A stretch of DNA of 53,415 nucleotides from Hofstenia miamia (lineage: Eukaryota > Xenacoelomorpha > Acoela). Positions 22,486 through 33,489 of this stretch are shown one piece after another (position 1 is the first letter of the stretch; each line of letters begins with the position of its first letter). The translations under genes were made by a program, and so were the position numbers. Location of the stretch: assembly GCA_004352715.1 (NCBI GenBank), contig SCFE01000027.1, forward strand, positions 73,886 to 127,300, written 5' to 3'. Under the pieces are notes generated by a model. It saw only the letters and a program-made list of their open reading frames with translations, was not told where the DNA came from and ran no database searches.

Positions 22486-23028
22486 AGGTGTGTTCCCACT
22501 ATCGACTTTTATCATCTGTCAAGAAATTGGTGATAAAAGTCGATAGTGTGAACACTCTATCTGCTTTTTTATCGGCTGATAAAAGTCGATAGTCTGAACG
22601 CTCCATCCGATTTTTTGGCAAAACAGCCAGATTACTGTCATCTGATAATTTATCAGCTGATAAAAGTCGATAGTCTGAACGGTACTAAAACTAGTCGAAT
22701 AGCTACTTGAAACTAATTGCTTACTTCTCAAGTAGGGAACAGACTTCCAAAACGTAAATTATTGTCGTTGAAATATTTCAACTTCAAAATATGTAAACAT
22801 TGTTTACATTCCAAGACAAACCAATCCATAAACAGATGTTGTTGTTTTTCTTACTGTCAATCAAAAGATGATAATTTATCATCTGATAAAAAATCGATAG
22901 TCTGAACGCTCTTCCAACTCCGCTTTTTCTGATAAAAAATCGGATGATAAAAAATCGCCAATGTGAACGAAAATAATTGCATTTTCGATTAAAATCTGCT
23001 GATAAAAGTCGATAGTGGGAACACACCT
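22486..23028. mobile_element. 543-bp Harbinger-type MITE with subterminal repeats
   Basis: Perfect 29-bp terminal inverted repeats begin AGGTGTGTTCCCACTATCGA. TTA target duplications flank them at 22483-22485 and 23029-23031, matching the TWA target of PIF/Harbinger. Inside are at least five more copies of the end motif (gataaaagtcgatagtctga and variants, near 22532, 22578, 22658, 22882 and 22945). All point the same way as the right end, so the array is strongly asymmetric. There is no transposase; the ORFs at 22519-22731, 22717-22905 and 22784-23026 are repeat translations. Perfect ends suggest recent mobility. Confidence 0.85.
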
Positions 23029-23031
23029 TTA

Positions 23032-23540
23032 TACAACATTAAATTTTAATGGATCCTTTTATTTCAGAAATACCTGAATTTGATTGGCGAAATCATTTAA
23101 TTTTGGATAATTTGAACCTGAATTTAAGGATAAATCAAATTATCCTTGTTGCTAGTGAAGCCAGTTAGAATATAAATTTATAACTTTGAGGTTTAAATTA
23201 ATCTTAAACCCTCTGGTGTTTTTTAACCCAATTCAAGCAATCTGGACAGTGACTAAACTGCAGCCAGTTATTAGATCATTCACCACAGAAAGTCATCTGA
23301 AATGTGAGGAATACTTAAATCTGAATTGAAGGATATTCATGAATGCCACAACATTTTCAATAAATGTAATAAAAAAAATCTTCGTTAAAAATTCAATTCG
23401 AATATAAACTGCATGCTAGAGGGATGGTTTTAGAATCATTCAATCTATCAATGTCTAACGGTGTTGGTCTTCTTACATCAATAGATAAATTAGTTAGGAA
23501 TGAAAATTTTTCTTAAAAAGGCAACTACACCTTTTTACCT
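23032..23540. other. No gene seen
   Basis: AT-rich spacer between the MITE and the inverted-repeat structure. Confidence 0.5.
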
Positions 23541-25598
23541 TCAAATTTATCAAAATTGATTTCAAATTAGTCCACTAGTCAATTTCAAATTAATCCAATA
23601 CAGAAAATTATCCTAGGGCCATTCCATGTAACATGTGTAGAGGGCTTTACACAACCACTATTGAAAAATATTTTGTATTATTTGTTGAAGAGAATTTATA
23701 TCTTTCATCGAATTATTTTTGACATCTATACCTCTTGTACATTCAAATTCATATATGTCAATCTCAAATGAATCTAAGTCATATTAAGATTAATCTAGGC
23801 CAAATTGAAATGTATCCAATACAGAAAATATTTCTAGGGCTTTTTCATATAACATATGTAGCGTGAATTTGAGAAACCTGGTTTTGTTTTTTATTGCACT
23901 GAATTTTTATTATATTTCATATTTTTTGACATTTTTATTAGTACCATCCTCATAAGATATTAATATTAGCATTACCATTAGTAGCAAGGAATTATTATTG
24001 TATCTACATAGTACTGCTATTATATTATATTTCTTCCTCTATGAATTTATTAAATGTATTAAAAAACAATTCATTATGAAAAATTAGTTACGGTTTCTCA
24101 TATGCCATTATATATTACGTTATTTTTACCACATATATTATGAAATGGACTTTAATACCAGTGATACAATTCCATATTCACAAATAATACCCAAAATTGA
24201 GCTTCTATTAAAATATTTATTCATTAAAATGTCTTATTCCTTTATCTAAAGTGACCCATACTCAAATCGCATTCATTAATGCGAAGCAACATTAATCTTT
24301 GGCACACAATTGGTGTAATTCTCACTATATATTCATCAATTATGATTTCCAGATGCATTAGTCTGCACTCAGTTTGGCTACTTCCAATTGGCGGAACATT
24401 TTTGAATGGTATTTGCCAAGTTATTTTTAACTGTTAACTTGAAAGCATATGTGGGTGAGAGTTGCACTATGTTATGATAATAGCACTGATACAGTTGACA
24501 AAAGATCATTTGAAATAGGGTATAAATTCCCTAAAATGAGAAACACAATTACATTTTTCAATAAAATATGGGTAAAACACGCTACATATCCTAAATGGAA
24601 TGGCCCCGGAGTGATTTTCTGTATTGGATTAATTTGAATTTGACTTAGACTAATCTGATTTTCAGTATTTGCGTACTATATATGAATATGGAGTCATGCT
24701 ACTCCTATTGCAAGTCCATTTCATAATAATATGTGAAAAATAAACTAATATATCTGAATATATAATAGCTTGAAAGAATTGGTACTTTCTTTTTCACAAC
24801 AGACATGTAGGGTATGTTTCCATGGTGGGTACACTTAAAAAATCTACATGTCAATTCCAAAAAATCTGCGGACAAATTGTTAAGAATTTTTCCAGAAAAC
24901 TTTGTTGTTCAACAATTTAGTAAAAAAAAATATTAGCTGATGTACACATCCATGACATACAAAGCTTAATGATTGGATGAGTACAAGTGCTACACGTCAG
25001 CTATATATCCCAAAGTTTCAAAGAATTCCTTCGTTTTAGGAGCATTGAAGTTCCTTTGATATGTCAATGGTGAATTGCCTAAAATTTTATGAACTGTAGT
25101 GTTTGTGTTTTATTACTCTATAAATACTTTATTTTGTATCGATTTACAAGAATTAAAGAGTATAATTATTATGATTAATAAAAAGATACATGAAGCAGTC
25201 AACCAACATTAACTATAACAAGAGTTATATATACAAATAATAATAGTCTCTTGCTAGTGATTGTGATGCTAATTGTATTATTTTATGATGATGGTACTAA
25301 TACACATTCACTGCAATAAAAAATAAAACCAGTTTTCTCAATAAAATTTGTGTAAAACACGCTACATATGTTATATAAAATGACCTAGACTGATTTTCTG
25401 TATTGCAATAATTTGAATTTGACCTAGATCAATTTGTATTCGACTTAGATTAAATTGAATTTTATATAGATTAATCTGAATTTGGCATAGTTCAATTTGA
25501 ATTTGACATAAATATATTTGAATTTGACTTGGACTAATTTAAAATTGAGATATATAAATTTAAAATTGGGTTAGATTAATTTGAAGTTGTAGTTTCTA
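23541..25598. repeat. Inverted-repeat (foldback-like) structure, four related arms
   Basis: Two left units (about 23541-23690 and 23750-24060) and two right units (about 24460-24665 and 25240-25598) are copies in opposite orientation. Shared landmarks in the right orientation are aaaacacgctacatat, gattttctgtattg and aatttgaatttgac. The second left unit matches the outer right unit over about 300 bp, including a segment with tattagtaccatc.tcataa. Divergence is high, so it is old. It may be a foldback-type transposon or repeated inverted duplication. No protein is encoded; the plus ORF at 24449-24637 lies within a unit. Confidence 0.65.
25410..25598. repeat. 21-bp minisatellite, 9 diverged units
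   Basis: Nine consecutive units keep an exact 21-bp register around a consensus AATTTGAATTTGACNTAGAT. They sit at the outer edge of the right arm, and one or two units recur at the edge of each other arm. Only spacing and the AATTTGAA core are well kept. Confidence 0.75.
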
Positions 25599-26349
25599 AT
25601 AGTTTCATAATTAGTTAACATTGAATGTTCCGATTCAGATTAAAATCATGAGTTAATCACAAGTCAATTTTGTTTCTAATACTTTCACATTTAAAAAATT
25701 GAGTGCATTTTTTAAATAGAGTTAATTTAGAAATAATTTTCAACCACTGTTAAATTAAATGATCTCTTTATACGTGGAGAATCGAGTCTCGATTCACAAT
25801 AGGCCAAATTCGATCAATAACTATTTGTTTACTATTCACTATAATAAACATTACGATAGTAGCACATATCGCAGTTTAAAAGAAAATGAATCTACCAATC
25901 ATGAACAAAGACGTTAACTTCAGTAATAATAATCACAAGGGCGGATAAAAGTGTATTAAGTCAAAATGTATTTCTTCGGTCAAAAACATATTTGCAAAAT
26001 TTGCATCGACATCTAAAACGACAATTTTGTGAATATTTAGAATTGTTGTAAGGTAAAATAAAGTCTAAGATATTTTGGTAAGTTAAATTTTTTTTAAGTT
26101 AAAATAAGGGTAAAATTTACTATTGAATTAGTAAATTTGTATTTATTTTGTAAAATAATTATCAAAATTTGATTTCAAGTCAAATTAAAAGTTCAAATGC
26201 CATGGTTGAAAGAGGTTTTTTACAGCTCTTCATATTTTGGTTGAAAACCTTAAACATTATATTTTGTCACATGTAAACAGTGCTCTATAACACGTTTAAA
26301 GCAATACATACTCATTTTTTTTCATTTTTGAGAGCAATACGGTCATAAT
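25599..26349. other. No gene seen
   Basis: AT-rich sequence without supported features. Confidence 0.5.
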
Positions 26350-26960
26350 AGTAAAACAATCACTCAACCTTGAAAGATTTCGTAATCCTATGTTTACAGC
26401 AGCAAATGCTTATGCATGGTATGAACTGATTTTCCTTTTTGTATTTTACAATATGGAACACGTAATTTCATTGTGTGCTGATCCGGTAGTACCATATTCT
26501 CTACCATAGTCGAATTAGATAATTGCTTACGAAATAATTTTCTACTGAAATGTCACTGCATATTCTTTTATCTGGAATGATAACAGATTGGAACTTACTA
26601 TCAAGAATTTTCAGGAGTTTGACAAAACATTGACTAGCATAATCACAAATGCTGCAGATAGTCGTATATGCAACTGCCACAATGGTCTCTCTGTTAAAAG
26701 ACTTTTTAGCTGCTGCATGCAGAATATTTGAGAGCTAAACCTCTTGATGTAATTGTTAACATGTAATTTCCACAACAGATTATCAGTGATTGTAAAACCC
26801 AAGACTTTTACAAACAAGTTGATTTTTATCCTCGAAGAGTAGATTTCTGCATGCTTACCAATTACCATTTGAATAGACTTAAAGATGTTGAGCGTCACAT
26901 AGTTGTTTTGCACCCAAAGATAGACATGCGCCAAAAATTTAGACTCAAGAAACTTTAAGC
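26350..26960 (-). pseudogene. LINE reverse-transcriptase C-terminal relic
   Basis: On the minus strand, LAHVYLWVQNNYVTLN followed by MVIGKH fits the region after the YxDD box of CR1/L2/jockey-type LINEs, where '...W...N.L.LN..KT..M..G' is usual. VLGFTITDNLLWKLHVNNYI then matches the LGv.iD..L.W..Hv pattern. Further on (about 26400-26520, other frame) MKLRVPYCKIQKGKS resembles the C-terminal 'lR.P..rt..g..sf' block. Stops and frameshifts separate these pieces. The catalytic domain is absent, so this is an old 5'-truncated copy. The frame's first 30-odd residues, upstream of about 26960, do not look like LINE protein. Confidence 0.65.
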
Positions 26961-29900
26961 CCTGCCCGAATTCGGCCCAGCCCATTCGATTTATTGCAAA
27001 CCCCGCCCATTGTAGGCCTATTTTCAAAATATTTGTAAAAAAAATTTGGTATAATAGAGATAATTGTAATAATATCCAATCACTGAAATTGAAGTTTCTA
27101 ATTTGAAATTTAGAAAAGTATATGATACTAATGTAAAATCTCTAAAATGTAAATTTTATTTTTCAACTTTATAATTATAACATAGATAAAATTTTATATA
27201 TTTGCGTGCACTGTTATGAAATTGTCAGTTTTTAATATTCGGCCGATTTTTTTTATTTCTTCGCCTTAAGCCCGGGTCGTCCCAGCCCATGGTTTGCACT
27301 GCCCATGCCCATTTCTGTTTGTACCAACCTACCATGATATCCTGTGGGTTATTAAATTGATAGTTAGAATCTCTTACGAGTCGAAGCTACCTCAACAATA
27401 AGTACTGATTTACCTTATGTCTCACTAAGTCAATCCATAGTTCAGAGCTGATTTCCAGGTCCAGGTATTGTTAGATTACCAAAATTCCATTTATAAAAAA
27501 AACTCCCCAGTATAGATGTTGTACCCAGTTTTGTATCGGTCATTTTTATTTTTATAGCCCACTATTGAAAACGTGTATGAAAAAATATAAATACTATCTG
27601 AAGATTTATACTATACATTTAGTTGTATTAATATGTAAATTAAGATTATGATATGGACAACGAGTGTTTATTATTTCAAAATTTAACCCAGTCACTTAGA
27701 AATTCTTCCACCATTTATGTTTGGTAGTATTTGTGATAGGGTTTGTATGCATTTCAAGTCAGAGCAGATCAATTGTACCAGGATCTCACCACGTAGACTA
27801 CGAAATGCAATCAGGGTTTAGCAACATTCAAACATCTGGAATGTGTTGATCTCAAATATGAATGAGTGAACTTTGTTAATTGGCATTCAAAAACTTATTT
27901 ATTCTTCTACATTTTTGGTTGAATATCGTCTTGCATTATTTGTTATTTATTAGATGAAGCGCAGTTCTAATCCAAAATAGATTCTTTACTATAAAGACAA
28001 AAGACACAATGTGCATCTCTTTATCAAAGTAGAACACAATGTTAAATATTGTTGTCGTTTAAAAAGGAAATCAATTTCTGCATTGCATTTCAATAAAACA
28101 TCAACTCCTATAATTTAGTAATGAGCACGATCCCTCACAATAATAAATGTTTTATTAAATTTAAAGTCAGGTGATATCAAGATGTTTTCCACCATTTGGG
28201 AAATAAAATATCTTTCTAATTTTTCTATTAACGCAATGATCTTATACGTATTTCTTAGATTTTCAATTCATTCTCTGGCTTTTCTTCGCAATATTACCTT
28301 CAGTACTGCCAACCAACCTTCTCAGGTTGATTAAACTCTTCTTGTGTTTAAGCCGCTCAATTGGTCTAACTGCTATTGGGGCCTATTCATATTCCTATAG
28401 TTATTAATATTATCTCTTTTCTTCTCAAAAAGTTCCGGCATTATGTTTACTTATACTATTTTAAGTTTTTTTTCCTATTAGGCTGTTTGCATATATATAA
28501 ATGTACATATATATATATATATATATAAGTATTATTTATCATAATTTTTTAAATTTACCCTTATATTTAGCCCCAGTCACCAATTGGTATGAAGAAAGTA
28601 GTATTTTGAGCAAGCCTATATTTTTTATATTTAGATATTGCAACTATTTCAACATAAAAAATTTGAAAAAAACAGATTGAAAATCATATTACGTTTAAAA
28701 GTTGCGTTAAATATTTTTATTTAGCGCCAGATATACTCCTCACCAATTATTTAGAGCCAGATATATATATTCTTGCTAATCATTAAATAACACGTTTATT
28801 CCATGTGAAAGGATAAGTTTGGCAAATAAAGAATGAACTCCGCTGTAATAATATGGCAAATTAACAACGTTATTTTAGCATAGTAAATGATATTAATGCA
28901 ATCGAGTAGATTTTCCAAAGCCTACACTAGTGAGGTTTTTTGAGCCTAACTTAAAAAATAATTGAGATTACAAAATTCTTAAATTTTGCCATTGAACAGC
29001 TATATATAAAGCAAAAATTGTCTTTGCATACATTAGAAAAATTGTTAAACCATAATGAAATTAATGTATGCTGCATAAGTTATAATTCAGAAGAAATGTC
29101 AGTGCAAACGATAGTTACAAATTTATACCGCTTGACATGTATTTTGTTTCAGAAGAATAAATTAATGTAATGGCAAACAATGGAATGCGATCACTTAAAT
29201 CATTTTGATAATTTTGAAATATTCTTAGAAATATCTGTGTTAATTTATATCATAGAAATTAATACAGTTGCCTTTCATTTACAAACCCAAGAGCTTGATT
29301 TTCAATATCACCTGAAACAATTGAATTTGCATTGCCGCATCGAGTTAAGTAAAATCAGAATAAAATTGAAATCTTAAGATACATTATATTTAATACATGT
29401 AAATAAAAATTAGCAATAATTATTTATTATATGTATTGGCACTTGTCATATTATTCAGTCAATTAGTAACGTTAAATTAGATGTGCCTAACTAAAATTTA
29501 AAAATAACCGTAAATGATTAAAAAGCAGTTTTGTTTAATATTTAGTAGTGGGAATATTTGAAAATATTTTGTGGTGGGAATTGTTGTTAGTTCCATAGTA
29601 CAAGCACTAAAACTATCTGGAGAACCACTAGTTAGTAAACAGCGTTCAAAAATATGGCAAAGCTGATTTAGACATATTAAATCACTTCAAACATTACTGG
29701 ACATATATTACGCCAAGTACTGTAAAACTTCCCTTTTACGTAAGCATAATGTATATATAACGCAATGTAGGTAAATGTTCTGCAGGTCTCAATATCTCTT
29801 ATGAGCTCACCCACTGAAGGTCTTATGATTACAGTCTTATTTATTTTAAACAATAAGTAATTTCTGGTAGGAAACCTGATTAAAATTTGAAGATGTGTCA

Positions 29901-30026
29901 CTTGTAATTTGCATTGGTTACCCAAGGATACTTTAATTCGGGCTTAAAATTAAGCTGCGACTTTGAGCAAACATTGAATTTTTATAATATGGATGAAATA
30001 ACCACCAAAATTTGTAATATGAGTTT
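26961..30026. other. No gene seen; GCCC-rich motifs
   Basis: Two GC-rich islands, about 26955-27020 and 27265-27318, are built of GCCCAGCCCA / CTGCCC words in AT-rich DNA. A related island lies at 48720-48812. Such clusters occur in the ends of some hAT elements, but no pair of ends is resolved. Frames at 29180-29377 and 29677-29925 have no recognised domain. TA runs lie at about 28500-28527. Confidence 0.45.
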
Positions 30027-30275
30027 GTGAGACCTGATGTCGTTGTTAATTGGCTGACAGACATCAATAATAAAACTACATCTAAATTGACCACATGGGA
30101 TGAGGCGCTCAGGTACGACCGGGTATGTATCAATGTTTTTCATAGGTTGAATTCACACTTCCAATTAGTTTCGTCTTTATCTGAACTTGACTTACCCTTC
30201 ATGGGTATTTCATTTGCAATTCCACTGCATATGGCTGCAATTTTTGTATCCTCTATAAAATATTGGATTTATTAA
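30027..30275. other. Unresolved coding-like patch, open on both strands
   Basis: The plus strand is open for 82 codons (30027-30275). On the minus strand, acceptor-like TTTTATAG precedes a frame EDTKIAAICSGIANEIPMKG that meets a consensus donor (GG|GTAAGT). Downstream, CTGTCAG and CATCAG could serve as acceptors into a frame ending SRSLILSPN (29933-30133). Joining through the second acceptor keeps the frame; the first gives an immediate stop. Without homology I cannot tell gene from chance. Confidence 0.2.
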
Positions 30276-30560
30276 AAGCTCTTGAAAGCTAATATTTTTC
30301 TAGATATATATAGATTGGAAATATTTCTCCACAAACATCAACCAAGTTTAACAAATTTTAAAATTTAAAAAGAACAAATGATTTAAACATAATGGAGGCT
30401 CTTTACATTAAGAACAAAAATAAAGAGCAATTAATTGATAATCAACTAAGTACTAACATCCTAAAATATTTTAAATGCATGCATATTTATAATTTTAATG
30501 TACACTAGAAGCCAATATAGTATATTTAAAATCGAAAACGTTTAGCGTGTGCTATGTTCA

Positions 30561-30563
30561 TAT

Positions 30564-30604
<41 letters not shown>
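30561..30604. repeat. (TA)n microsatellite
   Basis: About 20 TA units immediately upstream of the palindrome array. Confidence 0.9.
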
Positions 30605-30612
<8 letters not shown>

Positions 30613-30671
30613 CTTGTAAAATGTGAGCAAACATTTTTGAAAACGACCGTCCCAGATAACAATTTAAGGTC

Positions 30672-30900
30672 TAAACAACGTTGTTTTGGGTTGTTATACG
30701 GTTGTTTTATGTATCTAAAACAACGTTGTTTTAACGTCGAAATGGTACCATTTCATTGGTCGAAACAACGTTGCTTCAACAACGTCACACTTGGTTGCTT
30801 TTTGCTTGTTTTTTATGCATGAAACAGTAATATTTTGAAGTCGTAACAACGTTGTTTTATGTTGTCACATGCTTGCTTTAGCATTACTTTTGTATGCAAA
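30672..30900. repeat. Array of AACAACGTTGTT palindromes
   Basis: The 12-bp palindrome AACAACGTTGTT occurs near 30674, 30718 and 30844. A one-base variant (AACAACGTTGCT) lies near 30764, and the half-sites AACAACGTCAC and TTGTT lie between them. Each copy heads a diverged unit of about 45-80 bp that starts GTCNWAACAACG and continues with TTG-rich sequence ending near tatgcat/tatgta. The plus ORF at 30547-30822 is a translation of this repeat. Function is unknown. Confidence 0.7.
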
Positions 30901-31694
30901 ATAAAATTTTATATTGCTAAGCAGTTCAAACATTGCTGTTTAAACAAACGCAAACCCAACAAAGGGCAGACCACTATCTTTGAGATACTGTCAAGCATAT
31001 TCAATACAAACATTTGTTAAAGGTTTCAATTAATGTCTTGTATATAAATGATAACAATGAGCATAAAAATCTGCCAAATTTAACAAAAATTTAGAAATCT
31101 AAAATTAAGCACAATTTTGAAATAGTACTTTCTGAAGTCCTGAAAAATCTTCTCAGCTCAATTGTAAATTATGATATTTAACAGTCAATATCAAGGTGTC
31201 CAAATATTCATAAATAAATTATTTTGAAAATTCACTTATCTGGTATATTTTAATTTTTCACAAATTAAAAATTTCAAAAAAGGTTTTGCAAATCCTTTTT
31301 TATATAAAAGGATCTAGTAATAAAATAACAAAGTGAGTTAAATTTGCAAGCATCTGCTTATTGATTATTTTTTACTAAAGTTGTTATTATGATGTTAGTG
31401 GTTGCTGCAACAACCAAAAGTATGAAGTTTAATGAAGAGAAGAAAAAATATGTGGTTATTGCCGAGAAAGGATTTTATATGACATTTAGAACATTATGAA
31501 TGACCTTAAATCTAGTATATATAGAAACAACAAACCGAATTTATGCATCCTTTCCCACAAATCCGATATTTTCAAATCAGTCCGCGCGTTATTGCAATTC
31601 TGTATAATAAAAATTACAACAATGGTAATATTTGCACACAATTTCTATTGTTTTGCAATGCCGCAATCATTGTAATCAATATATTTTGAAAATC
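30901..31694. other. No gene seen
   Basis: AT-rich sequence without supported features. Confidence 0.5.
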
Positions 31695-31810
31695 AAAGTT
31701 GGAATTACTTAACCGGGTTTTAACCTGATTAACCGGCTCCAGCAGATTAACCGGTATTAACCGAAACGGACCGGTTTAACACGTTTTAACATGACCGGAT
31801 CTAGCCCTAA
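31695..31810. repeat. Possible hAT-type terminal remnant
   Basis: Repeated AACCGG / CCGGTT words (aaccgggttttaac, aaccggctcc, aaccggtattaacc, gaccggtttaac) end in GACCGGATCTAGCCCTAA. On the minus strand that edge starts TAGGGCTAGATCCGG, like the edge at 8994. It lies directly against the Tc1 element. The partner end is not visible. Confidence 0.35.
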
Positions 31811-32095
31811 TATATACAGTACTGGCCAAAAATTTGGGAACACTTTCCAAATTTAGAAATTTTTTATATTTTACACTAAAAAACGCAATGTAGAAACAAT
31901 ATAATAACACAATGTAGAAACAATATGATAACAGCGTATAGAAAGTAAATAGTTAATTCAGAAAAACTCACTAATATTTTGTATGTCCGCTATTATTGGC
32001 CAAACACACAGGAATGCGATTTGACATTGACTCGACTAGCTTTCTACAATAATCATCAGTAATCTCTGTGCACCATACCACTTTAATTTGCTCCT

Positions 32096-32848
32096 TCAGA
32101 TCGTCGAGTGATGGGGCTTCCTCAGACAGTTTTTGATGTGATGCCAGCAATTTTGTATGACGTTGAGGTCTGGGGAGTTTCCCGGCCAGTTCGCAAGCAG
32201 CCGAAAGTCTTGTGTTTCATAACTTTGGCGCTGTGTTGTAGTACAGATGTTCCGCGAAGCTGCACAAACATGGGAACTTTCTCCTGAATTATTTGGAGAT
32301 AGGCCTTGGCTGTGACTGTCTCGTTGTGAGGAACAAAATGCAGACCAGCACGCGCATTCGCAGTTATAGCACCCCAAATAATCACAGAATCTTTGGTTTC
32401 TTGGTCGTCAAACGTGTGGCCTGTATGATCTAAACATTTCTTCATGCCGCATCTCAGGGGTCTCGAAAATTCTTGGAAGACAATTAGGGTTTGACTGCCA
32501 GTTTGCACGATGGAAGATCAAAGGTAGTATTCAATCGATGCCTAATGGTGCGTGTTGATACATTCTGCACTACCGCACCTAGATTTGCTTTGACTTCAGA
32601 AGATGAAGAGAATGGTTTATTGACGACGTAACGGTGAATGAGGCGGTCAGTCTTAGGGGTTGTCACTTTTGGTCTTCCCGACCGCTTACGAGAGGAAAAT
32701 TTTTGCAGTTGCTGATAGCGAGTAACACTTCTGGATACCGAAGATACTGACACGCCCATTCTAACAGCTATAGCGCGATAATTGTACCCCTCGTGGTACA
32801 AGATATGAATTTGAGCACGCTTTGTTGGTGAAATTTCACTGCCATGGA
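32096..32848 (-). pseudogene. Tc1-family transposase, inactivated
   Basis: Minus strand. The frame can be read from about 32848 (GSEISPTKRAQIHILYHEGY) through a helix-turn-helix (IAVRMGVSVSSVSRSVTRY) and the basic SRKRSGRPKVT linker to KLAVKP at about 32508. A frameshift leads to VIIWGAITANARAGLHF and KAYLQIIQEKVPMFVQ. In the next frame, RLLANWPGNSPDLNVIQN closes the catalytic core. The first-Asp block (normally FSDE-like) and the second-Asp block (DNAPCH-like, expected after SVLQ) are missing. The terminal Glu of the usual NPIEN is Gln. The protein cannot be catalytic. The chimeric ORF at 32917-33231 is a product of the assembly join. Confidence 0.85.
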
Positions 32849-32923
32849 CCGTATTTCAAACTACAATGATAGTGCTTTTACAGGGAAAACATATTGTGTG
32901 TAGATCTAAAGTTGTGTTAATTN

Positions 32924-33350
32924 GGAATGCGATTTGACATTGACTCGACTAGCTTTCTACAATAATCATCAGTAATCTCTGTGCACCATACCACTTTAAT
33001 TTGCTCCTTCAGATCGTCGAGTGATGGGGCTTCCTCANAGAATGGTTTATTGACGACGTAACGGTGAATGAGGCGGTCAGTCTTAGGGGTTGTCACTTTT
33101 GGTCTTCCCGACCGCTTACGAGAGGAAAATTTTTGCAGTTGCTGATAGCGAGTAACACTTCTGGATACCGAAGATACTGACACGCCCATTCTAACAGCTA
33201 TAGCGCGATAATTGTACCCCTCGTGGTACAAGATATGAATTTGAGCACGCTTTGTTGGTGAAATTTCACTGCCATGGACCGTATTTCAAACTACAATGAT
33301 AGTGCTTTTACAGGGAAAACATATTGTGTGTAGATCTAAAGTTGTGTTAA
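32924..33350. repeat. Artefactual duplicate of Tc1 segments
   Basis: Two pieces of the same transposon are repeated between single Ns (32923 and 33038), in an order impossible for the element. This indicates contigs of the other haplotype, or local misassembly. Confidence 0.85.
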
Positions 33351-33489
33351 TTTGATTGGCTAAATGAATCTGTTGTAAATTCTAAGAAAAAATTGGGAAT
33401 TTCAGGAAATTTACAAAGTTTCCAGGAAATAGCAGAAATTACGCTTTAGGCAGGTTACTGTTAATAAACTTTTGGCCAGTACTGTATAT

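Larger units (their letters stand above)
31817..33484 (-). mobile_element. Tc1-like element with both ends
   Basis: The left end CAGTACTGGCCAAAAATTTG (31817) and right end CTTTTGGCCAGTACTG (to 33484) are inverted repeats flanked by TA at 31815-31816 and 33485-33486. The transposase relic is on the minus strand. Single Ns at 32923 and 33038 mark a mis-join: 32924-33037 repeats 32012-32126, and 33039-33350 repeats about 32608-32922. The real element is therefore shorter, about 1.2 kb. Confidence 0.9.

Noticed and set aside
28250-28400. Plus frame FQFILWLFFAILPSVLP... after an acceptor-like TTCTTAG, membrane-like
   Set aside because: Hydrophobicity is expected by chance from AT-rich DNA. It lies upstream of the GPCR exon and has no family motif.
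32917-33231. 104-residue minus ORF with HTH
   Set aside because: Chimera created by the single-N joins; the real transposase relic is at 32096-32848.
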